From an uncultured Clostridia bacterium (GTDB lineage: Bacteria > Bacillota > Clostridia > Christensenellales > Aristaeellaceae): a stretch of DNA of 8,985 bases. Made by a program: the position numbers and the translations under genes. The stretch's first letter is position 1; every line of letters starts with the position of its first letter. Under the pieces are notes generated by a model. It was given only the letters and a program-made list of their open reading frames with translations, searched no databases and was not told the DNA's origin. Positions 1 to 5,870 of the stretch are shown one piece after another. Location of the stretch: positions 1 to 8,985 of the forward strand of contig CALNAU010000098.1 of assembly GCA_937874275.1 (NCBI GenBank). Reading direction: 5' to 3'.

Positions 1-94
1 ATTTTGATGACGCGTACCTCACCGCCTTTGACGCCGCCGTGCTGGATATCCAGCACGGCGGCGTCAAAGGCGGTGAGGTACGCGTCATCAAAAT
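1..94. repeat. Perfect 94-bp palindrome at the window edge
   Basis: Bases 1-47 are the exact reverse complement of bases 48-94, with the centre at GAT|ATC and no spacer or mismatch. The right half is continuous with the start of the minus-strand AlaX-like gene and encodes its expected N-terminus. The left half, read on the same strand, gives a peptide (IQHGGVKGGEVRVIK) that does not resemble the family. The break therefore lies exactly at the centre. A spacerless perfect palindrome of this length at the very edge is typical of a fold-back chimera at a contig end, but a real inverted duplication cannot be excluded. Confidence 0.95.
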
Positions 95-110
95 ACAGGC
101 GGTGCGTCAA
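1..110 (-). CDS. AlaX-like alanyl-tRNA editing protein, N-terminal fragment
   Basis: The minus strand encodes a peptide containing THRLYFDDAYLTAFDAAVLD, which resembles the first residues of stand-alone AlaX/AlaRS-editing-domain proteins, zinc-dependent enzymes that hydrolyse Ser-tRNA(Ala) or Gly-tRNA(Ala). Only about 21 residues are trustworthy, because beyond the centre of the 94-bp palindrome the sequence folds back on itself. Two starts are possible. ATG at 119-117 lies only 1 nt from the AAAGGAG ribosome binding site (127-121), which is too close. TTG at 110-108 lies 10 nt away and gives the family-like start M-THRLYF, so TTG is preferred. The catalytic HxxxH and Cys/His zinc ligands would lie outside the window. 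The identification is by pattern memory from a short stretch. Confidence 0.55.
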   Translation of the reverse strand, partial: MTHRLYFDDAYLTAFDAAVLDIQHGGVKGGEVRVIK

Positions 111-193
111 GCGATTCATGCTCCTTTGCGGGGTGCTTTCGTCAAACAAAACAAACATGTGACAGCCCCGGGAATGTCCTTGCGATTGCCCAT

Positions 194-222
194 AGTATAG
201 CCCGCGCCGCCCTTGCGCGCAA
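194..222 (-). promoter_or_regulatory. Predicted sigma-70-type promoter for the AlaX-like gene
   Basis: On the minus strand, TTGCGC (222-217) is followed after 17 bp by TATACT (199-194). It would give a leader of about 70-75 nt before the AlaX-like start. The -10 matches TATAAT at five of six positions and the spacer is optimal; the -35 keeps only the TTG core. Confidence 0.5.
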
Positions 223-241
223 ATCCATTCTCATGTAGACT
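213..241 (+). promoter_or_regulatory. Predicted promoter for the ZIP transporter gene
   Basis: TTGCGC (213-218), a 17-bp spacer and TAGACT (236-241) lie upstream of the ZIP gene and predict a leader of roughly 25 nt. The -35 overlaps the opposing -35 of the divergent gene inside the palindrome TTGCGCGCAA (213-222). Both hexamers are imperfect, so this is weaker than the opposing promoter. Confidence 0.35.
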
Positions 242-271
242 TCACGCATATCCTTGACACGGGAGGCACAC

Positions 272-1054
272 ATGACAGGCAACATCATTCTGGGGCTGCT
301 CATCCCCTTTATCGGCACCACGCTGGGGGCCGCCATGGTATTTTTCATGAAGGGCGAAATCCGCCCGGCGATTCAGAAGATGCTGGTCGGTTTTGCCGCC
401 GGCGTCATGATGGCGGCGTCCGTCTGGTCGCTGCTGCTGCCGGCCATTGACAAAGCGGAGCAGCTGGGCGTGCTGCCCTGGCTGCCGCCGGCGGTGGGCT
501 TTTTGGCGGGCATGCTGTTTTTGCTGGTGCTGGACACCCTGATGCCCCACCAGCACCGCGGCGCGGATGAGCCCGAGGGCCTGCCCAGCACCGCCAAGAA
601 GAACACCATGCTGATGCTGGCCGTCACGCTGCACAACATCCCCGAGGGTATTGCCGTGGGCGTGGTATATGCCGCCCTGGCCGCCGGGGATACCAGCATC
701 GGGCTATCCAGCGCCTTGGCGCTGTCCATCGGCATCGCGATCCAGAACTTCCCCGAGGGGGCCATCATCTCCATGCCGCTGCGCTCGGACGGCATGAGCA
801 AGCGCAAGGCGTTTTTCATGGGCTCGGCCTCCGGCATTGTGGAGCCCATCGCCGCCGGCATCGCGGTGGCGCTGGCGCATGTGATGATTCCCATTCTGCC
901 CTACCTGCTGGCCTTCGCTGCCGGCGCAATGATTTACGTGGTCGTGGAGGAGCTGGTGCCCGAATTGCAGATTGGCAGCCACTCCAACATCGGCACCATC
1001 GGCGTGGCGCTGGGCTTCACGGTGATGATGATATTGGACGTGGCGCTGGGGTAA
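272..1054 (+). CDS. ZIP-family divalent metal transporter, GufA-like
   Basis: This 260-residue integral membrane protein is predicted to import zinc or other divalent metals across the cytoplasmic membrane. The two ZIP signature helices are intact: HNIPEG (residues 121-126) and QNFPEG (158-163), which in the family form the binuclear metal site. GSASGIVEP (185-193) and VVEELVPE (224-231) supply the further conserved acidic residues. The loop between the third and fourth helices carries a short His motif (MPHQHRG, 91-97), usual for this family. About eight hydrophobic segments are visible. The start is the ATG at 272, 5 nt after GGGAGG; the upstream in-frame TTG at 254 would place the ribosome binding site inside the gene. 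It is divergent from the AlaX-like gene and appears monocistronic. The metal specificity cannot be read from sequence. Confidence 0.92.
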   Translation: MTGNIILGLLIPFIGTTLGAAMVFFMKGEIRPAIQKMLVGFAAGVMMAASVWSLLLPAIDKAEQLGVLPWLPPAVGFLAGMLFLLVLDTLMPHQHRGADEPEGLPSTAKKNTMLMLAVTLHNIPEGIAVGVVYAALAAGDTSIGLSSALALSIGIAIQNFPEGAIISMPLRSDGMSKRKAFFMGSASGIVEPIAAGIAVALAHVMIPILPYLLAFAAGAMIYVVVEELVPELQIGSHSNIGTIGVALGFTVMMILDVALG

Positions 1055-1058
1055 ACGG

Positions 1059-1148
1059 AGTGAGGGGTTAGGAGTTAGCCGTGCGCCGAAACGTCAGCGC
1101 CGAAGGCGCAGCCATTCACTCCTCACTGCTAACTACTAATCGCTAACT
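1059..1148. repeat. Imperfect inverted-repeat intergenic element (GTTAG/GTGAG words)
   Basis: A 21-nt arm at 1059-1079 matches the reverse complement of 1128-1148 at 17 of 21 positions. The arms flank a 48-bp core that contains a small hairpin GCGCC-GAA-GGCGC (1097-1109). Further GAGTGA/CTCAC/CTAAC words occur nearby (1116-1127, 1157-1170). It starts 4 nt after the ZIP stop codon. There is no T-tract, so it is not a canonical terminator, although the long RNA stem may act as a 3' end or attenuator. It resembles dispersed palindromic intergenic repeats and shares words with 5607-5647. Confidence 0.6.
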
Positions 1149-1188
1149 ATATTACCCTCACCGCTAACCCGTCCCGACCTTTCCGCAA

Positions 1189-1217
1189 TTGCCATCACAT
1201 GCCCTGCGTGCTATACT
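1189..1217 (+). promoter_or_regulatory. Promoter of the ABC importer operon
   Basis: TTGCCA (1189-1194), a 17-bp spacer and TATACT (1212-1217) form a good housekeeping-type promoter. The predicted transcription start near 1224 gives a 35-nt leader carrying AAGGAGG (1244-1250), with no room for a riboswitch. Confidence 0.65.
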
Positions 1218-1258
1218 TTACGCGGACACAATTCATACTTCATAAGGAGGCACCCACC

Positions 1259-2467
1259 ATGAGAAAACTGTTTGCGGTGGCGCTGGCGCTGACCATGCTG
1301 CTGGCCGCTGCATCGCCCGCCCTGGCCCAACAGAAGGACTATTCCAGTTATACCATCCGCATCTACTCCAACTCCAACTCCACCGAGCGCGCCACCTGGC
1401 TGCAGAACGAAGCCAAGGCCGCCGGCTTTACCATCTCCATGGATGACAACTCGGTCATCTCCGGCGACACCGCGGCGATTCAGGCCGCCAACGAGAAGAA
1501 GGATGGCGACATCCTCTTCGGCCTCAATGAGACCCGCTGGGGCCAGGTGGTCGGCGGCACGTATGAAAACCTGAAACTGGTTGACTGGACGCCCGCCTGG
1601 GCCGACCAGGTTGGCCAGTACCAGTACCCCGGCAAGGCCTACGGCCTGGTGATTCAGAACATCCTGATGCTTTACCGCACGGACGACCTGGGCACCAAGG
1701 GCGAGAAGCTCAGCTTCAAGCACTGGGCCGACCTGGTCAACACCCCCTACACCTGGTACCGCCAGGGCAAGGTGGGCGGCACCACCAACAGCAACATCAA
1801 CAACTCCCTGCTGTACCCCTATGTGGATCCCGCCAGCCCCGCCGGCGGCATCAGCCTGGACGGCTGGAAGATGCTGTGGCAGTACGCGGCCAAGGGCGTC
1901 TTCACGGGCGACAGCTATGGCTTTGACCCGCTCAACCGCGGCGACGTGCAGGTGGGCACCTTCTACTCTTCCTCGCTGTACGGCAAGGTGGACGTAGCGG
2001 CCGAGGGCAGCCCCAACCCCCTCAAGGGCACCCTGGAGCCCGAGAACTGGGCGCTGGTTGACATCGAGGACGGCACCTACTACATCGCCGAGTACATCGG
2101 CATCCTGGACCGCGAAGGCCGCACCGAGGAGCAGACCGAGGCCGTGAAGGCCTTTGCCGAGTGGTTTGGCAGCGCCGAGACCCAGGCCGCCTGGGGTGAG
2201 GAGTTTGACAGCTATCCCTGCAACCAGGAAGCCGCCAAGATTCTGTATCCCGAAGGCACCCCGGCCATCTACAGCATCCCCAACTTCGCCCTCAACAAGG
2301 TAGAGGGCACCGACATGACCTACGCCGAGTACGTGGGCGCCCACTCCGCCGAGTGGACCAACATCATGACCAACCTGGGCTTCTTCTGGGCCGATATGAA
2401 CGCCGCGCCGCAGGAGCCCGACTGGGAGACCCTCGATTGGGCCACCTTGACCCAGCCCGCCAAGTAA
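1259..2467 (+). CDS. ABC importer extracellular solute-binding protein (Fe/AEP/polyamine-type group)
   Basis: This 402-residue exported protein captures the ligand for the ATPase and permease encoded downstream. The Sec signal peptide is clear: MRK, a hydrophobic core, then ALA|QQ with predicted cleavage after residue 23. There is no lipobox cysteine, which is unusual for a binding protein if the host is monoderm. The mature part begins with a beta strand of the type seen in this superfamily (YTIRIYSNSN, 31-40) and is rich in Trp and Tyr. A hinge-like segment, AYGLVIQNILMLYR (127-140), and a C-terminal half with KAFAEWFGS (298-305) fit the Fe(III)/phosphonate/polyamine-like periplasmic fold. 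The region where ferric-binding proteins place two adjacent tyrosines reads FYSSSLYG (235-242); a YY pair occurs later at 274-275. The substrate is therefore undecided. The start is ATG 1259, 8 nt after AAGGAGG; the upstream ATG at 1199 would overlap the promoter. Confidence 0.85.
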   Translation: MRKLFAVALALTMLLAAASPALAQQKDYSSYTIRIYSNSNSTERATWLQNEAKAAGFTISMDDNSVISGDTAAIQAANEKKDGDILFGLNETRWGQVVGGTYENLKLVDWTPAWADQVGQYQYPGKAYGLVIQNILMLYRTDDLGTKGEKLSFKHWADLVNTPYTWYRQGKVGGTTNSNINNSLLYPYVDPASPAGGISLDGWKMLWQYAAKGVFTGDSYGFDPLNRGDVQVGTFYSSSLYGKVDVAAEGSPNPLKGTLEPENWALVDIEDGTYYIAEYIGILDREGRTEEQTEAVKAFAEWFGSAETQAAWGEEFDSYPCNQEAAKILYPEGTPAIYSIPNFALNKVEGTDMTYAEYVGAHSAEWTNIMTNLGFFWADMNAAPQEPDWETLDWATLTQPAK

Positions 2468-2478
2468 ACCATCCTATA

Positions 2479-2510
2479 CAGGGCTGCCGCGGGGAACCGC
2501 GGCAGCCCTG
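2479..2510 (+). promoter_or_regulatory. Intercistronic GNRA-capped RNA hairpin
   Basis: A perfect 14-bp stem (CAGGGCTGCCGCGG at 2479-2492 and its complement at 2497-2510) is capped by GGAA, a GNRA-type tetraloop. It begins 11 nt after the binding-protein stop codon and is followed by CTTATATCC rather than a T-tract. This fits an mRNA-stabilising or partial-attenuation hairpin that keeps the binding protein more abundant than the membrane components, rather than a full terminator. No separate promoter for the ATPase is evident. Confidence 0.75.
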
Positions 2511-2574
2511 CTTATATCCGGCGTACCGCTTCACCCTTTGGATATCATCACCATCCGGCAGAAGGAGCACCCGC

Positions 2575-3609
2575 ATGATCGAGCTGAAGGACATTGTGGT
2601 CCAATTTGGGGATTTTACCGCGCTGCACAACATCGATGTACACGTCAAGGAAGGCGAATTCTTTACCTTCCTGGGGCCGTCGGGCTGTGGCAAGACCACC
2701 ACCCTTCGCGCCATCACCGGCTTTGTGGAGCCGGCGCAGGGCAGCGTGCACGTGGCCGGGCGGGACATCACCCGCGTGCCCATTGAGGAGCGCAACATCG
2801 CCATTGTGTTCCAGAGCTACGCGCTGTTCCCCACCATGACGGTGTACGACAACATCGCCTTCGGCCTGAAAATCCGCCGCCTCAAGAAGGACGAAATTGA
2901 CCGCAAGGTGCGCGCCATTGCGCAGAAATTGGATTTATCCGACGAGCAGCTCAAGAAGGCCGTCAGCCAGCTGTCCGGCGGTCAGCAGCAGCGCGTAGCC
3001 ATTGCCCGTTCGCTGGTCAACGACCCGGACATCATCTGCATGGATGAGCCGCTGTCCAACCTGGATGCCAAGCTGCGCGTGCAGCTGCGCAACGAGCTCA
3101 AGGACATGCAGAAAAACTTTGGCATTACCTCCATCTATGTAACCCACGACCAGGAGGAGGCGCTCACGCTGTCCGACCGCATCGCGGTGTTCAACAAGGG
3201 CTATATTGAGCAGATTGGTACCCCCAACGAGGTGTACAACCGCTCGGCGACCGAGTTTGTGTGCAACTTCATCGGCGATATCAACCGACTGGAGCCGCCG
3301 CTGGTGGAGGCGCTGCGCGCGAAAGGGCTGGCGCTCGACCCGGCGCACACTCACTACCTGCGGCTGGAGCGCCTCAGCCTGGGGGAGGAGAGCGCTTTGG
3401 CCGACCTCATTTTGCCCGGCGTGGTGGAAAGCCGCGAGTACTACGGCCTGTACATCAAGTACAGCATCCGCCTGGACAGCCAGCTGATCCGCGCCATCGA
3501 GAAAAACGACGGCGTGCACATCCACGAGCCGGGCGAGCAGATCAATGTGGGCATCATGGCGCGTGATTTGATGCGCTATGACGCGCAGGGCAAGGCGGTG
3601 AGCGCATGA
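2575..3609 (+). CDS. ABC importer ATP-binding subunit (PotA/FbpC-like)
   Basis: This 344-residue cytoplasmic ATPase powers the importer. All nucleotide-binding motifs are intact: Walker A GPSGCGKTT (34-42), Q-loop Q80 in VFQSYALFP, signature LSGGQQQR (133-140), Walker B IICMDEP (153-159), D-loop SNLDA (161-165) and switch His191 in VTHDQEEA. After about residue 235 comes a C-terminal extension of roughly 110 residues of the TOBE/regulatory type (EPPLVEAL, GVVESREYYGLYIKYSIRL, INVGIMARDL), the usual layout in the Fe/spermidine/2-aminoethylphosphonate group. The start is ATG 2575, 7 nt after GAAGGAG (2561-2567); an open frame upstream only overlaps the previous gene. Its last 4 nt overlap the permease start, indicating translational coupling. 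Confidence 0.95.
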   Translation: MIELKDIVVQFGDFTALHNIDVHVKEGEFFTFLGPSGCGKTTTLRAITGFVEPAQGSVHVAGRDITRVPIEERNIAIVFQSYALFPTMTVYDNIAFGLKIRRLKKDEIDRKVRAIAQKLDLSDEQLKKAVSQLSGGQQQRVAIARSLVNDPDIICMDEPLSNLDAKLRVQLRNELKDMQKNFGITSIYVTHDQEEALTLSDRIAVFNKGYIEQIGTPNEVYNRSATEFVCNFIGDINRLEPPLVEALRAKGLALDPAHTHYLRLERLSLGEESALADLILPGVVESREYYGLYIKYSIRLDSQLIRAIEKNDGVHIHEPGEQINVGIMARDLMRYDAQGKAVSA

Positions 3610-5603
3610 CCACCTTGCGGGACCGGGCGCAAAAGCCCGCCGGCCTACGGCCCGGCGTGTTGCTCAAGCTGTTTGGCGTGGGCTTTTTCGTGTACCTGTT
3701 TTTCGGGTTCATGCTGCTGCCCACGCTCAACACCCTCACGCAGATATTCACCGCACAGAACCCGACCACCGGCGCCACCGACCCTTGGGCGGTCATTCGC
3801 TTCTTCTTGGCCGGCAGCATGAGCAAGTACCTGTGGAACTCGGTCAAGCTGGCCGTGCTGCTGGTGATCACCGTCAACGTGGTGGGCGTCAGCCTGGTGC
3901 TGCTGACCGAATACTTTGACATCAAGGGCGCCAACATCCTGCGCATGGGCTACATGACCACGCTGATATACGGCGGCATCGCCCTGGGCACGGGCTACCT
4001 GTTTTTATACGACAGCAACGGTATCATCACCACCTTGCTGGTCAACGCCTTCCCGGGCATGAACCCCAACTGGTTCAGCGGCTTTCGCGCGGTGCTGTTT
4101 ACCATGACTTTCGCTGTCACCAGCAACCACATGCTGTTTTTGCGCAATGCCATCCGCGGCATTGACTACAACACGGTGGAGGCCGCGCGCAACCTGGGCG
4201 CCGGCCCGCTGCGCGTGCTGTGGAAGGTGGTCTTCCCCACGCTGCTGCCCACCATGTTCTCCCTCACCATCATGACCTTTATCACCGGCCTGTGCGCCAT
4301 GTCGGCCCCGGTGCTGCTGGGCTACGACTCCATCAACCCGGAGATTGTGCGCCTGGCCGGTTCCTCTGTGGCGGATGAGGCCTTTCCCCAGGCGCGCGCC
4401 GCACTGCTCAGCGTCATTCTGGCGCTGTTCACCATCGGGCTGCTTACCATCCTGTCCGCCTATGAAAAGCGTGGGCACTACCTCTCTGTCAGCAAGACAA
4501 AGGCCCGCCTGGTCAAGCAGAAGATACACAACCCCGTCGCCAATGTGCTGGCCCATATCTACGCCTACGTGCTGTTTGTGGTGTATATGACGCCGGTGGT
4601 GATGATTGTCATCTTCTCCTTCCAGACGCATGGCGCCATCCAGATGAAGACGCTGGACTTCAGCAACTGGACGCTGGTCAACTACGTGGGGCAGCAGGAT
4701 TTCAGCTACCTCACTTCCCGCGGCGTGCACCGGGTGCGCGAGGGGGCCATCAGCGGCGTATTCAGCAACGAGGCCACGCTGGGCGGTATCCGCACCAGCT
4801 TCATCCTGTCGGCGCTGGCGGCGGCCGCGGCCTGCGTCATTGTGGTGGTGGCCTGCAACTACATCTTCAAGCGCAACAAAAAGGGCAAGCTGCGCAAGTC
4901 CGGCGCGGTACTGGAGTACAGCCTGCTGTTTCCCTGGCTGCTGCCCACCATCCTCATCTGCTACTCCTACCGCATCTACTTCAACAGCAACGATATCTGG
5001 TACGTGGCCAATCAAAACCTCTATTACATGCAAAATGTGCGGCTGCTAATCATCATCGCCTACATGGTGGTCAAGCTGCCCTTCTCGCTGCGCATGATCA
5101 AGGCCAGCTTCTACGCCATTGATACCGAGTTGGAGGACGCCGCGCGCTCCCTGGGCGCGGGCGGGCTGACCACCTTCCTGCGGGTCAAGCTGCCCATCAT
5201 TTTGCCAAGCGTGCTGGCGGTCTTCGCGCTCAATTTCAACGCCCTATTCACCGAGTACGATATGTCGGCCACCTTCGCCAGCAGTTACGGCACCAGCTAT
5301 GCTATGGTGCTGCAATCCATGACGCGTGAGGAGGGCCTCTACGGTTACAACGTCAACGCCACCGGGCGGCGCAACGCCAGCACGGTGTTCATCATGCTGG
5401 TGTCCGGCCTCATCCTCTACCTGGTGTACGGCATCGGTGCCCGCGACCTGGCCGAGCGCCTGGCCCGCCGCGACAAGTGGCGCAAGCGCTGGGACAAAAT
5501 GAAGGGGCCGTTTGTTCGCAGGAAGGCACCGATGGTCAAGGAGCAGCCCAACCTGGTGGACATCGAGGACGTTGTGGGGGATTTTGTTGGGGCGATGCGA
5601 TGA
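3606..5603 (+). CDS. ABC importer permease, two fused membrane domains (FbpB/PhnU-like)
   Basis: This 665-residue inner-membrane protein contains two BPD_transp_1 domains in one chain, forming both halves of the transport channel. Each half has an EAA coupling loop for the ATPase: EAARNLGAGPLRVLW ending at LLP (192-215), and EDAARSLGAGGLTTFLRVKLP ending at ILP (510-534). Hydrophobic segments lie near 20-40, 80-100, 113-133, 160-178, 213-235 and 265-285 in the first half, and near 315-338, 397-418, 437-455, 478-492, 530-548 and 592-611 in the second. The loop between the first and second helices of the second half (about 340-396) is long and polar, and a basic cytoplasmic tail follows residue 612. 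Family members with fused domains are commonly 500-600 residues, so this one is somewhat long. The ATGA overlap with the ATPase fixes the start. Confidence 0.93.
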   Translation: MTTLRDRAQKPAGLRPGVLLKLFGVGFFVYLFFGFMLLPTLNTLTQIFTAQNPTTGATDPWAVIRFFLAGSMSKYLWNSVKLAVLLVITVNVVGVSLVLLTEYFDIKGANILRMGYMTTLIYGGIALGTGYLFLYDSNGIITTLLVNAFPGMNPNWFSGFRAVLFTMTFAVTSNHMLFLRNAIRGIDYNTVEAARNLGAGPLRVLWKVVFPTLLPTMFSLTIMTFITGLCAMSAPVLLGYDSINPEIVRLAGSSVADEAFPQARAALLSVILALFTIGLLTILSAYEKRGHYLSVSKTKARLVKQKIHNPVANVLAHIYAYVLFVVYMTPVVMIVIFSFQTHGAIQMKTLDFSNWTLVNYVGQQDFSYLTSRGVHRVREGAISGVFSNEATLGGIRTSFILSALAAAAACVIVVVACNYIFKRNKKGKLRKSGAVLEYSLLFPWLLPTILICYSYRIYFNSNDIWYVANQNLYYMQNVRLLIIIAYMVVKLPFSLRMIKASFYAIDTELEDAARSLGAGGLTTFLRVKLPIILPSVLAVFALNFNALFTEYDMSATFASSYGTSYAMVLQSMTREEGLYGYNVNATGRRNASTVFIMLVSGLILYLVYGIGARDLAERLARRDKWRKRWDKMKGPFVRRKAPMVKEQPNLVDIEDVVGDFVGAMR

Positions 5604-5606
5604 GTA

Positions 5607-5647
5607 GGTTAGGGGTTAGGGGGTAGGAGTTATCAGTTAGGGGTTAT
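5607..5647 (+). repeat. GTTAGGGG-type degenerate direct repeat after the permease gene
   Basis: Immediately after the permease stop codon the sequence runs through variants of GGTTAGGGGTTAGGGGG, TAGGAGTTAT and CAGTTAGGGGTTAT. It uses the same words as the left arm of the element at 1059-1079 (GAGGGGTTAGGAGTTAG). Only one arm orientation is present here, so it may be a decayed copy of the same repeat family. Confidence 0.5.
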
Positions 5648-5675
5648 CACGCATTGAACTACTATGTAAATAACG

Positions 5676-5707
5676 ACAGCCGGGAGAAAATCTCGCGGCT
5701 GTTTTTT
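5676..5707 (+). terminator. Intrinsic terminator of the ABC importer operon
   Basis: A 12-position stem ACAGCCGGGAGA / TCTCGCGGCTGT with a single G-G mismatch and an AAA loop is followed by six consecutive T (5702-5707). It lies 72 nt after the permease stop codon and separates the importer operon from the phosphatase gene. Confidence 0.88.
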
Positions 5708-5775
5708 GATCATTGTCGGCGATATTCGGTGATGCCGCTGGGCGGACATGAAGCGCTTTTTTCGTCTGAATAGAA

Positions 5776-5806
5776 TTTTTACACAACCACCAGCCTTCTT
5801 TTTACA
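5776..5806 (+). promoter_or_regulatory. Candidate regulatory direct repeat upstream of alkaline phosphatase
   Basis: The octamer TTTTTACA occurs at 5776-5783 and again at 5799-5806, a 23-bp period or about two helical turns. TTTACA resembles the TTAACA-like half-sites of PhoP boxes known from Bacillus phosphatase genes, which recur every 11 bp. The intermediate half-site is missing, so phosphate control is only a hypothesis. The nearby TAGAAT (5771-5776) could be a -10 box, but no good -35 accompanies it. The rest of 5708-5870 shows nothing else I can assign. Confidence 0.25.
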
Positions 5807-5870
5807 TGGGGCCTTTATCCTCATGGTGATGCAATCAAAGCAAAGACAGAGGATGAAAGGAAGGTATCCC

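Noticed and set aside
254..259. TTGACA as a -35 box
   Set aside because: It lies only 13 nt before the ZIP start codon, next to the ribosome binding site, and no -10 fits before the gene.
1211..2344. Long antisense open frame (377 codons) opposite the solute-binding protein
   Set aside because: It has no ribosome binding site or family resemblance, shows Gly/Val/Ala/His-rich shadow composition, and lies fully opposite a well-supported gene. High GC codon bias explains it.
2479..2510. Intrinsic terminator after the solute-binding protein gene
   Set aside because: The stem is strong but no T-tract follows, and the ATPase gene has no recognisable promoter of its own.
4005..5033. Antisense open frame of 342 codons opposite the permease
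   Set aside because: It is His/Gln/Gly-rich without membrane or domain features, while the plus strand shows EAA loops and membrane helices.
5608..5627. Telomere-like TTAGGG repeats
   Set aside because: The words are irregular (GGTTAGGGG, GGGGGTAGG) and intergenic within a bacterial operon context; they match the local repeat family instead.
5748..5870. N-terminal extension of the phosphatase from ATG 5748
   Set aside because: It would place 41 residues before a textbook signal peptide and lacks a ribosome binding site, whereas ATG 5871 has AAAGGAAGG 6 nt upstream.
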